From assembly GCA_964020155.1 (NCBI GenBank), contig OZ026559.1:4326674-4390673 (forward strand): a DNA stretch of 64,000 nt, written 5' to 3'. The DNA comes from Chondrilla cf. caribensis. Taxonomy: Eukaryota > Porifera > Demospongiae > Chondrillida > Chondrillidae. A program made the translations under genes and the position numbers. This document shows, one piece after another, positions 1 through 10,318 of the stretch. The notes beneath the pieces were generated by a model. The model was given only the letters and a program-made list of their open reading frames with translations. It did no database searches and was not told where the DNA came from. Position 1 is the stretch's first letter; every line of letters begins with the position of its first letter.

Positions 1-700
1 CATTCATCCAGCCCTTCAAAGCTTGTTGTTCGTTGGATAAAAAATAGGGTGGTCTCTTCAGAGTTGAATTCCAAGAGAACCGGGCAACCATCTTCAACCA
101 GGCTGTTGGCTGAAGGTAGGTTTCATGTTTACTGTGATATACAGAGAGTACCTGGTAGACTTGTGTTGTTGCAGGTCATAATAATATTATGATACTATTA
201 TTATTATCACAGGTCACTGTGATAATAATAATAATAATATTATGACACATTTTACACACACTTTTGCATGTACATTCTGATGTTGTGTCAGTGATAATTT
301 TAGACTTCACTATTGCTCTCCACGGACTGTCCCTATCAAACTTAATACCAGAGGTACAGATAATTGTACTCCCTCCTGGAGGTGGTTTGGACCAGGTGGG
401 GACCAGCAAGATAGGTCTTAAGCTTATCACTTGTCACACTGTGCTTCCCCTTTATCAATACATTACAAGTAATAATACATAAATTATATCTTTTATGTAC
501 CTACACTAACCTAGTTATTCTCTACCAGGTTAATTCCGCAAAGGATAGAGGAATTGTGACTTAGCTATACCCTGCCAAGGATAATTCCCTTCTTCCAGAA
601 CATCATTCTATTGCTTGAAGGTCACAAAACCAAATCACAAAACAGCATTTTTCATCCTCAATGAACCTCACAATTGAGTCTACTCACGTATATATGGGGG
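1..700. repeat. Repeat block alpha, copy 1
   Basis: Noncoding block that recurs near 12430, 25290, 31230 and 57740, and in diverged form near 49660. In the other copies it lies just upstream of the 5' end of a minus-strand R (7TM-like) gene, so here it probably belonged to an R gene left of the window edge. I see no convincing reading frame in it. Short ATT-rich microsatellite-like stretches lie around 180-245. Confidence 0.7.
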
Positions 701-775
701 TTAACGGAGAGGTCTCAACAACCATTCAAATAGGCAATGAATATCATTATTGTCAGGTAACAGGCATTCATTGAA

Positions 776-797
776 TGTGTGTATGTGTGTGTATGTG

Positions 798-880
<83 letters not shown>

Positions 881-895
881 TGTGTGTGTGTTTGT

Positions 896-973
<78 letters not shown>
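776..973. repeat. (GT)n microsatellite
   Basis: A nearly pure GT dinucleotide tract of about 200 bp with a few TT and TA interruptions. The alpha copies at 25920 and 31962 carry a shorter GT tract in the same place, between blocks alpha and beta. Confidence 0.95.
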
Positions 974-974
<1 letters not shown>

Positions 975-984
975 TGAAACATAA

Positions 985-1644
985 TAGTCATGCACATAAT
1001 CAGTATAATTGTCCTGTGGCACTGCATATACATTCATAAGTCTACACAATACAGGGTCATTGGGAGCATTTGAATGGAGGAGAAATGATATTATATTCAT
1101 AGAAATGGCAGAGAAATAGTCACTGAAGTTTATTTAGTTCTGATTTTGGCTCAACGTTTTGACAAGGTGTTGTTTTATGATGGGGATACATTGCATTCTA
1201 GAACTGTTCATTAACGGTACAAGCAACATAGTAATGTATACGATATCACCATTATAAGGCTGATGACGTAATAATCAATTTGCACCATGTGACGACGGTC
1301 ACGTGCAATAACACGTGTTCGATATTTGGCGGAGATCGGACTAGCGTGTGAGTGCCTTCATTTTGTTTGAGCGTATTTGGAACTTGTTCAATCGTGAGAA
1401 TTGATCACGAAGGAAATGAAAATGAAGGATTCTTCGTATTCCCTTTGAACAGATGATGTCCCTTTCTTGGAGGTCAGTGTGTTGAAGGAGAATGAGATGA
1501 CGGCAGAAGGATCGAACTCCAGATGTGGTCCGAAGACAGCTCGACGAAATTTCGTGTGTGTCTATTGCCGATCTTTTGTACACTGGCTAACCGTGATTGA
1601 AAAATCAAGAAATGGACGCTTTTTAACTGTATAAGTATATATTT
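985..1644. repeat. Repeat block beta, copy 1 (CRE/E-box block)
   Basis: Block shared with copies near 21110, 26010, 32020, 42240, 53090 and 54660. It carries a CRE-like TGACGTAA (about 1264) and two CACGTG palindromes (1300-1305 and 1312-1317) separated by six bases, followed by a TTTGGCGG E2F-like word. A minus-strand open frame exists in several copies but is shifted or stopped in others, so I do not call it a gene. It could be an enhancer/promoter or part of a transposon. Confidence 0.6.
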
Positions 1645-3660
1645 GAGTGACACTTTCAATAGAGTGGTTCGCTTTTGTTGTTCAGTGTACAGCTACGCAA
1701 ATATGCATTATTTACATTGTTATTGTCGTTGTCGTCGTTGTTGTTGCTCCTAGGTTATAATTCTATACTGCCCTCTAGTACAGAGTGAGATGATACAGAC
1801 CTTAAGGTTCCCCTACATATTGATATGTCCCCTACAGTGTATCCATGTGTACCCTCTAGTGATAGGGAGTTCTTAGTTTGGTGTGTGCTTTTACTAGTTA
1901 CTTGAATGTCAGTAATACAGGTGAATTTGAATAATATTAATGCTGGAGTATAAATATTATAGGTGGACGGAGGTGTGTTGTATGCATATACCTGTCTTTC
2001 AAAGGAAAAATCGAATTCATATTATCATTTAGATGGCATGCATAGATGTGTTGTGGAGGTGGATTTGTAGGGTGGTGCAGGGTGTATTTGAGTCGGACAT
2101 TGACTATTGTTTATATTAGTAAACTGTACCTTGAAGCATGTCTGGTTGCCTATTGCCACATTAGGTTGTGGTTTGTTAAGATATAGTATAGATACGTTTG
2201 TATATAATATTATACATATTTATACCTAATTAAAGCAGTATACATGTAATTACTTACTAATTACCTACCTTAGGTATTGGATAAGTGTAACTGCAGACAA
2301 CCCTCACAATACATACATAATATGCATATGTAGTATGTGTGGTATGTTTACTGGTAATTAGTATCCCCAGCCAGCTCTATATTCTAATAATTACATGGAT
2401 ATACGTTAGAGTACATGTAACAAGGTGTAATGTGTACTTGTGTACCTACATACCTGTGTGGGCTGCATACTGCCAGTGGCACCACAAGGTTGAGACAACT
2501 ACAAGGCTATTCCATTCAACTATCCAGACTGAGGTGGATGGTGTGCCTATGTACCTGAGTGGGTTTGTACTGATACATGCCAAGGTGGTCACAATCCTCA
2601 AACAGCTCCTTGATTGAAGTATTATTTGAGTGACACTTTATAGAGTGGTTCGCTTTTGTTGTTCAGTGTACAGCTATACAAGTATACATTATTTACATTG
2701 TTGTCGCTGTTGTTGTTGTTGTTGTTACTCCTAGGTTATTATTATTCTATACTGCCCTCTAATACAGAGTGAGGTGATACAGACCTTAAGGTTCCCCTAC
2801 ATATTGATATGTCCTCTACAGTGTATCCATGTATACCCTCTAGTGGTAGGGAGTCCTTAGTTTGGTGTATTCTTTTGCTAGTTACTTGAATGTGAGTAAT
2901 ATTAATGATGGAGTGTAAATATTTGCAGGTAGACTTATGACATTGTGTGTTGTGTACATAATATACCTGTCTTTCAGGAGAAAGATATAATTGTTGTAAT
3001 TCATAATAGTATCATGTAGAAGACATGCATGGATGTGTCCGTGTGGCGGAGGTGGATTATGTAAGGCGGGGGAGGGCATATTTGAGTAGGACATTGACCA
3101 TTGTTTATATTAGTAAACTGTACCTTGAAGCCTGTCTGGTTGCCTATTGCCACATTAGGTGGTGGTTTGTTAAGATAAGGAATGTCTCTCATCTGACTGC
3201 TAACATGATCCTGGAAGACCATCCCTCATTTGGTGTATAGATTTGTTTGCATATATACATATTACCTAATTAAAGCAGTGTACATGTAATAACTTGCTAA
3301 TTATTACCTACCTTAGGTATCGGAGGAGTGTAACAGCAGACAACCCTATACATACATATAGGCATCTGTCTATAGTGTGTGGGATGTTTACTGGCAATTG
3401 GTATCGAATAATTACGTGCATATATATGTTTGAGCACATACAGCATTGTATATTGTGTACATGTGTACTTACCTGTGTGGGGTGCATACTGCCAGTGGCA
3501 CCACAAGGTTGAGACAACTACAAGGCTAATACATTCAACTATCCAGACTGAGGTGGATGGTGTGCTGTGTACCTGAGTGGGTTTGTACTGGTACAGGCCA
3601 AGGTGGTCACGATCCTCAAACAGCTCCTTGATAACAATCATCTCTGTTCATTGTAAGCTG
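1645..3660. repeat. Repeat block gamma, two tandem copies
   Basis: Two direct copies (about 1645-2620 and 2625-3660) begin with the same GAGTGACACTTT sequence, followed by a GTT-rich tract and a conserved stretch ending near AAACAGCTCCTTGAT. The same unit recurs at 21790, 26656, 27660, 32691, 57895 and 58550. One plus-strand frame at the 3' end of each unit is open in several copies (here 2339-2617) but is frameshifted in the second copy by loss of four bases. Confidence 0.65.
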
Positions 3661-4264
3661 TTTAGATGTCCATATATTCAACCTACTTAGCTGCAAAATA
3701 TGTCTCAGTACATTGAATCGTACCCTCAACTCAGTCTGCATACATTGTCGATTTAATAATAATAATATCATTATTGTAATAGAATATTTGATGCTCTAAT
3801 TAGGTATGAAACAATATTAATTTGTGTTAAAATTAGATTAATTATACTTCTTGACACAAGAATATTATAATATATATATTATGTAGCAGGTCCATTGCTC
3901 TGATAGTGTAGTGAGTATAAAGCCATTTTCAATTTGCAATGTGTTCAAATCATGAAGTTTATAAATTAATGAGATAATTATCACAAATGTGTCGTTGAAT
4001 ACTCTCAAGTGAAGCTCACTCTACTACAAACTCATGAGAATATGTATATATATGCACATTAAAAACATATGTATGTGTCATGAGTTTTACATGTTCCATA
4101 CTATTATACAATATACACATAATGTCCTATACAAGCAGGTGGATGCTTGTTAGATTCACAACTGTTGCATTCCAATGTCCACCTCAAGGCACAAAGTTTC
4201 AACAGGAAATAACTACAATCTTTACAATGCAATAGGAGTGAAGTTAGGCAGGCATGTGTATAAG
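3661..4264. other. Intergenic, upstream region of broken C gene
   Basis: No gene is seen. From about 3890 it resembles the upstream regions of the C genes at 34493 and 60276, including the stretch around CTACAAACTCATG and the CAAGCAGGTGGATGCTTGTTAG stretch. This is duplicated C-gene upstream DNA. Confidence 0.5.
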
Positions 4265-4330
4265 TGTGATCACCTCGAGTCACTTGATCAGCTCACATGA
4301 TCCTCCTACACTCTGCTCTCCATATATATT
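4265..4330 (+). promoter_or_regulatory. Conserved C-gene promoter module with TATA box
   Basis: Contains GTGATCACC, CACTTGATCAGCTCACATG and CCTCCTACACTCTG followed by TATATAT at 4323. The same arrangement precedes the C genes at 18734, 34493 and 60276. Here it sits about 80 bases before the ATG of a truncated gene. Confidence 0.6.
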
Positions 4331-4404
4331 ACACTTGACTATACACAGACTAGTTTACCAGTAAACCAGCTCAGTATAATATTGTACATACATACGCACT
4401 TGTG

Positions 4405-4485
4405 ATGGAGCAGAAAAGTTTTTTGATCTTTGTCATGTCCCTTGTGATTACAGTTGGAACAGCAACTACTCAAAAGTGTCCTTAA
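4405..4485 (+). pseudogene. Truncated family C gene (signal peptide only)
   Basis: The ATG at 4405 opens a signal peptide of the same type as the C genes at 18734 and 34493 (MEQKSFLIF start, then TATTQKC). A stop codon arrives directly after the Lys-Cys that normally begins the mature protein. The collagen, linker and C-terminal domains are absent. The promoter module is kept. This is the 5' stump of a deleted C gene. A 26-residue secreted peptide cannot be excluded but is unlikely. Confidence 0.75.
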
Positions 4486-4629
4486 TAGAGAGGTCCCACT
4501 GTATCACACAAGAATAATATTTGGAATTGTCTATTGCTTTTTATGATGTTCACTCTGATAAATTAGTGCATGTATGCTCGTATGCATAGTTTGTACTACA
4601 TGTACATAAGAAACACATATATTGCTATA

Positions 4630-4880
4630 TAATAAAGACTAAGATGTCTTCACATGAACCCCTTGACAAAGCTGCTGTTGATTGTTATTGCATACATAGG
4701 TGAGCAATATCAATTATGGTTGAGTGATTTGAGTAGGTGTACACAACATCCCCTTGTATGGGTTCCTATCCAATTGTAGGTGTGAATGTGCACATCACGG
4801 GGAGTCCTGTATCCAAATGGATACCTTTGTCAGCACCACTGTAGCTGCACTACAATGGGTTCCCCTTGATTACAATGGCA
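4630..4880. repeat. Repeat block delta, copy 1
   Basis: About 250 bp shared with 36480-36690 and 39290-39560, recognisable by AAGATGTCTTCACATGAA and GTGTGAATGTGCACATCAC. Copies 1 and 2 lie next to C-gene debris, so it probably travelled with a C gene, as intergenic or untranslated sequence. Confidence 0.55.
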
Positions 4881-5399
4881 ATGACAGTGACAATCTTTGG
4901 AACAGGTCTGTATGTGATATATGAATCTCCACGACCAATGGGGTAAGGTTGAAATAATCCTTTTTTCACACCATTCTGCCGTCTCCAAACTCGATTATTA
5001 CTTGGGCATCTCTTTTAAATTCAGAAAAACTTTTGCTGAAGTTATTACGTTCAGTAAAGCTTCAGCATACAAATCCCAGCCTAGGTGCTAATTCTTGGTG
5101 TTTCAAAATGCTGCATGGGTTTCAAAATGGGCCATCTTTCTTTGTGCAATATAAATTATAATATAAAAATATTTACTATTGCAGTTACACGTGGAAACAC
5201 ATAATTATTATATCTCGGACCATGCAGCATTTCATACTGGAAGTCAAAATGAAGCCAATATAGGGCCAATATACATACGTGCCACTATATAAAAACAGAC
5301 GAGAGCATACACGATCAATATAATATTACACATAGTAACAAACCTATCCCCTAATGTACTCGATATAATATTATTATTATAAAATGTCCTATATAATGT

Positions 5400-6127
5400 T
5401 GGGGTGTGCACAACAGACACTTTAGTACATTAGAAATTATAATTGTAGGTGTGAATCTGTGTACACAGGATGTTTTGAAAGTGATCACAGGGAGTCAGGT
5501 ATACATTGCCTGAATTCAGTTGAATAACTTTCAAGGCACCCATGGTAGGCACAACAATCCATGTCTCTTGCAATAACAGCCATGTAACTGGATACATCAG
5601 CTTGAAATGAACATAGAGTAATACAGTTACAGTACATGTACAGTAAACTGTACGTTGGCACCAGTTGAGCTACTGACTCGGAGGACTGGTATGTCTTCCC
5701 GGTTGTGTCGGTGCTGACCTATTGGCATTTATGCTGTAGTAAGGGCATTGCCTAGCAACATAACTATGCTTGGGTGTGCACAACAGACACTTTGTACATA
5801 ATTGCAGGTGTGAATCTGTGTACACATGATGTTTTGAAAGTGATCATGGAGAGTCATGTATACATCACCTTCAGTTAAATAGCTTTGAAGGCACCCATGT
5901 TAGGCACAACAATCCAAGCCTCTTGCAATAACAATCATGTAACTGGATACATCAGCTTAAAATGAACATAGAGTAATACAGTTACAGTACAGTAAATTGT
6001 TGGCACCAGTTGAGCTACTGACTCGGAGGACTGGTATGTCTTCTTGGTTGTGTCGGTGCTGACCTTTGGGCATTTATGCCGGCTGTAGACTAGACAATGA
6101 CTTTGTTATATTGTCTAGCAACATAAC
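5400..6127. repeat. Tandem duplication, about 360-bp unit
   Basis: Two direct copies (about 5400-5765 and 5770-6127) share GTGCACAACAGACACTTT, GTTGAGCTACTGACTCGG and the ending TAGCAACATAAC, with small indels. A weaker relative of part of the unit lies near 39740-39800. No coding potential is seen. Confidence 0.75.
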
Positions 6128-6240
6128 GAGGTCATTTTCACCGTTTCAACTGTTGTGGCTTTACTCACACACAACAACTATACTAATTATAAAATGCATA
6201 ATATTATTATGTATCTCTATCTTGTACTTCAATACCTAAG

Positions 6241-6679
<439 letters not shown>

Positions 6680-7219
6680 CCTATTGGCTTCTAATACATA
6701 CTACATGTTATGAAGGGGCACATCAGTATGTATAGATATCAGTTGTACAAGCAAATGTGTATGTGACTTGTGCATAAAACCTGTATGGTGGTAGCTCTCC
6801 ATTTGCTCATGTTCAGATATCCTTCCTACACTCCCAGTCCTATTATGTAGTAGACCCTCCACAGGACAGTACCAACCCAATGATACAGTCTACATTCTAG
6901 CCTGTGAGGATTATGTTGTATCAAAAGTGTTGCCTAGCAACGTACTTAATGAATAATTATCAATTTGACTTTTCACTCACCCACAAGAGCTCTGTACTCT
7001 GCAATTCAATTTGCTGCTATATTTTGGATGTGTGAATACACAAGAAACCTCATGAATGTTGTTCTATGTAATTATATGTAATGCAACATGGTGGATGTGT
7101 ATTATGAGGAGGTAATACCGGCACTATTAACAATCTGAAATCTATTTGAACCTCAATGATCACACTTTTGACCACAAGTGCTTAGTTGCAGTCTGTCCTC
7201 ACTCAGTGAACTGGACACA
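6680..7219. other. Upstream region of C gene 1
   Basis: No gene is seen. The last 120 bases are very similar to 13935-14059 before the C gene at 14060, including TTTTGACCACAAGTGCTTAG and GTCTGTCCTCACTCAGTGAA. No TATA box like that of the 18734/34493/60276 subgroup is present, so the two C subgroups seem to have different promoters. Confidence 0.5.
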
Positions 7220-8587
7220 ATGAATTCAAAGAAAACCTGTTTCTATGCTGTGTCTCTCTTTCTTGTATTCTTCACTCAGCACTGCTGTGGACAAGACTTG
7301 AAGCTGAAAAAGACTCCCCAACCTTCTCCATCTCCATCTTCTTCTCAAAGTTCTGAACAGTGTAATGCAAGACACCTGCCAATGGGACCACTGGTAGGTC
7401 CTCCTGGTCGTGATGGAGCTCCCGGTCATGATGGGGCAGCAGGTCGTGATGGTCTCCCTGGTCCAGCTGGCCCTCCAGGTACTCCAGGCTCTCCAGGTAC
7501 CAGTGGAGTCAACCTTGATGAACTTCGTGAGATTGTTCGTTTGATGGCTAAAGAAGAACTGAAGAACTTGACATCTGAAGATCGTGAACCAGTGAAGGTT
7601 GTTGTGGAGTATGGTAAACTGTGTCCTGCAACTGCTATCACTACCGCTCCACCTACAAGAAATCCTCCAACACGTATGTCTACAAAATCTCCACCCACAA
7701 ACAAACGCCCTAGTCCTCCAAGGCCACTACCTACTAGACCTCCAGTGAATGGATCGTGTGCTCAAGGGTTGACTAGAGATGACCCCGCTCTATCTTGTGA
7801 TGACATCCTCATCTGTAACCCTTACCTTCCATCTGGATACTATTGGATCACAACTAGACACCAGCCAAATCAGAACAATGTCATTGTTGAAGTTTACTGT
7901 CACATGGATGGGGACAGCTGTGGAATGAGGGGACTGATTCGCGTAGCTCACCTCAACATGAGTGATCCTTCTGTCAACTGTCCTCGTCAACTGATCACAA
8001 CCACTCAGTCTGGAAAGAGAATGTGCACCAGTCCAGTCCTCGGCCCTCATTTCTCTTCCGTTGTGTTCAACACTTACAACATCAACTATAGTTTTGTATG
8101 TGGGAGAGCAATTGGGTATGCACGCTTTGGACCACATGCCTTTGCCTACAGCACAAAGGGATCTTACAAAACTATTGACCAAGCCTATGTTGATGGGCTG
8201 TCCATTACTTATAGAGTAGATGGCAAGCGCAAACACATCTGGTCCCTGGCTGGAGGGCGGGCAGACCCTGGTGATGGAAATCACGCCAACTGTCCATGTG
8301 CTGGTGGCTCTACATACAATCCTCCATATTTTGTCAATGATGACCACTACTGTGAATCAGGTAGCCATTCTTCTCCAACTAGTGGAAAGTGGTACATGAA
8401 CAATCCACTTTGGGACGGACAGGGATGTCATTCCTCATCTCGTTGCTGTGACAACCAACGTTTACCATGGTTTTGGCGTACTTTGCCAGAGAATACTGAT
8501 TCTGGTATTGAAGTTCGTTGGATGCGTCCAACTGCAACAAGTTCGTATGATGTTGGTATTGCATTCTTGGAGCTCTACATTCGATAA
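7220..8587 (+). CDS. Family C: collagen-like secreted protein with fibrinogen-like domain (copy 1)
   Basis: Intronless frame of 455 aa. I chose the ATG at 7220 because it opens directly into a signal peptide (about 1-24) and matches the start of the 14060 paralogue. A Pro/Ser stretch (about 33-46) follows, then Cys48 and 12 Gly-X-Y triplets (60-95). Next come a charged coiled-coil-like segment (97-131) with an NLT sequon, Cys135 and a Thr/Pro-rich linker (137-178). The C-terminal region has 14 cysteines: 180, 193, 199, 227, 234, 254, 269, 294, 358, 360, 378, 403, 409 and 410. Residues 180-269 resemble the fibrinogen/fibrillar-collagen C-propeptide N-subdomain (SGYYWI, VYCHM). Residues 280-455 match a domain seen in many predicted invertebrate proteins (IDQAYVDGLSIT, HIWSLAGG, NPLWDGQGC, LELY end). 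It is probably an oligomeric extracellular protein of ficolin-like architecture. The ligand is unknown. Confidence 0.88.
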   Translation: MNSKKTCFYAVSLFLVFFTQHCCGQDLKLKKTPQPSPSPSSSQSSEQCNARHLPMGPLVGPPGRDGAPGHDGAAGRDGLPGPAGPPGTPGSPGTSGVNLDELREIVRLMAKEELKNLTSEDREPVKVVVEYGKLCPATAITTAPPTRNPPTRMSTKSPPTNKRPSPPRPLPTRPPVNGSCAQGLTRDDPALSCDDILICNPYLPSGYYWITTRHQPNQNNVIVEVYCHMDGDSCGMRGLIRVAHLNMSDPSVNCPRQLITTTQSGKRMCTSPVLGPHFSSVVFNTYNINYSFVCGRAIGYARFGPHAFAYSTKGSYKTIDQAYVDGLSITYRVDGKRKHIWSLAGGRADPGDGNHANCPCAGGSTYNPPYFVNDDHYCESGSHSSPTSGKWYMNNPLWDGQGCHSSSRCCDNQRLPWFWRTLPENTDSGIEVRWMRPTATSSYDVGIAFLELYIR

Positions 8588-8600
8588 CCTTAAGTACATC

Positions 8601-8602
<2 letters not shown>

Positions 8603-8655
<53 letters not shown>
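8603..8655. repeat. (GT)n microsatellite
   Basis: Pure GT tract of about 53 bp, 15 bases after the stop codon of C gene 1. Confidence 0.95.
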
Positions 8656-8656
<1 letters not shown>

Positions 8657-9319
8657 TACCATACTGTATAATCTAATGTACTTCATATTAAGTGCAATGT
8701 GAATTTAATGAAGGCAAAGAAGTGCATTATGTCAAACGTTATAGTTCCAATGAGATAAATGACACAGGTATAGCAAGTGAGATTCAAGGACATCGACTAG
8801 AATATTGTGTTATGTAAGCAATAATTATTAAGTCACAGGTAGTGTGGGCGAGACACACACAATCTGCATGATGATCAGTGACAGCAACAACCGTATGTTT
8901 TTCTTCCCTTTATAGATCATCTATTATTAAAATGTTTCTTATAATATGAACGATTACCTTGAGAATAATAGTCAAATCAAAGGACTGCATGTATGACATT
9001 GAATGTACGTGTAATATTTATGACCACATTTGTATAGTAGTACGTATATTGACAAGCTTTCTATATCTTAGCGAGTACACAAGCATGATACATATGATAT
9101 GATACAGTGGAACCTTTCTATTATGGACACTTTGGGACCTTAATTCTAGTCCTTGTACAGAGTTTTCCTCAATTTAGATGTCATTCAATACACTACATAT
9201 CTATCATATCATACACCACACAGAAAATATATTAGTTGAAACAACATGTTTAATTCATATCATACCAGTGCTTGAATCACTGTTGTGTGGTCTGATTACT
9301 GAAGGGGTAATAAAGCTGA
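8656..9319. other. Intergenic, nothing recognised
   Basis: AT-rich sequence without a supported gene or strong repeat. It lies between the 3' end of C gene 1 and the minisatellites. Confidence 0.4.
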
Positions 9320-9515
9320 GGTGGTCCTATTACTAAGGTGGTTCTATTACTGAGGTGGTTCCATAACTGAAGTGGTCCTATTACTGAGTTGGTTCTATTA
9401 CTGAGGTGGTCAAATTACTGAGATGGTCCTATTTCTGAGGTGGTTCTATTACTGAGGTAGTCCTATTACTGGAGTGAACCTATTACTGAGGTGGTTCCAT
9501 AACTGAGGTGATCAA
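9320..9515. repeat. 17-bp minisatellite, about 11 units
   Basis: Tandem units close to GGTGGTTCTATTACTGA with point differences between units. The register holds at exactly 17 bases for eleven units before decaying at GGTGATCAAATG. A short diverged trace of a similar sequence lies near 50741. Confidence 0.9.
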
Positions 9516-9624
9516 ATGTAGTCAACATATGCCAAGGTTATAGTCTTGATGATATGATGGTCTTTTAGTGTGTCTTCACACATGGTATCCTATGATATAT
9601 TCACAAACACATGCACATCACACT

Positions 9625-9840
9625 ATGACTCTCCCAGGAACCTGTGATGTGGTCACTGGTTGGATGACTCTCCCAGGAACCTGTGATGTGGTCACTGGTT
9701 GGATGACTCTCCCAGGAACCTGTGATGTGGTCACTGGCTGGATGACTCTCCCAGGAACCTGTGATGTGGTCACTGGCTGGATGACTCTCCCAGGAACCTG
9801 TGGTGTGGTCACTGGTTGGATGACTCTCCCAGGAACCTGT
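9625..9840. repeat. 39-bp minisatellite, about 5.5 units
   Basis: Units begin at 9625, 9664, 9703, 9742, 9781 and 9820 with ATGACTCTCCCAGGAACCTG. Unit differences are single bases (GGTTGG or GGCTGG, and one GTGGTGTGG), so the array is young. Because 39 is a multiple of three, frames on both strands stay open, which creates spurious ORFs. Confidence 0.95.
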
Positions 9841-9889
9841 CGGTCTTGAGTTCACACCCAAACTGTCTCATCACCGGGGAGGGGCAGGG

Positions 9890-9996
9890 TAGAAGCCATT
9901 GAGGAGTTTGCATGATAGCTGTTAGTATATAAGCTTTTAATGGAGTTTAGCACCTACAAGAGATCATCATAGCAATCTTCAAACTGCTTCAGTTTC
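9890..9996 (-). pseudogene. Degenerate R exon-1 fragment
   Basis: In reverse complement this resembles the part of R exon 1 around the conserved words LNSI, PDN and LLNAF, with small indels that break the frame. Equivalent fragments lie near 47100-47250 and 55210-55335, also 3' of an intact R gene. It is a relic of a neighbouring R copy. Confidence 0.55.
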
Positions 9997-10318
9997 TATC
10001 ATTCCAAATTTTGTGATTGATGTAAGGGGGAGGGGGTGACAGAGGTCTGTTTTGACCATTTGGGGGATAGTACCATGCATCTCTTTAATCACCTACACAT
10101 AAACGTATATTATCAAACTTTTATATAATACCATTTGAATCATAAAGTATAGAATTGCAAGTGCTATGCCTACATATAAAAGGAGTATGTCAATATTAAT
10201 TGTAATGGGATCATGCATAGTGTTGTGTGTAGAACATTATTGAAATGATAACTATATAAAATGAATAGCGAGAGCATAGCATACTGCTGCACATAGTTAT
10301 TAATATCAAACGTGCTAT

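Noticed and set aside
701..1039. His-Thr and Cys-Val repeat ORFs across the GT tract
   Set aside because: They are translations of a dinucleotide microsatellite in several frames and have no other support.
7226..8564. Antisense ORFs opposite the collagen-like genes (also at 34555, 40602, 43926 and 60338)
   Set aside because: Gly-X-Y and Pro-rich coding sequence leaves the opposite strand open. The translations are Pro/Gly/Ser mirror images.
9320..9840. CRISPR-like array
   Set aside because: Units are contiguous without unique spacers, and the DNA is eukaryotic.
9568..9861. Repeat proteins on both strands
   Set aside because: Caused by the 39-bp minisatellite, whose length is a multiple of three. 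There is no start context or conserved neighbour.
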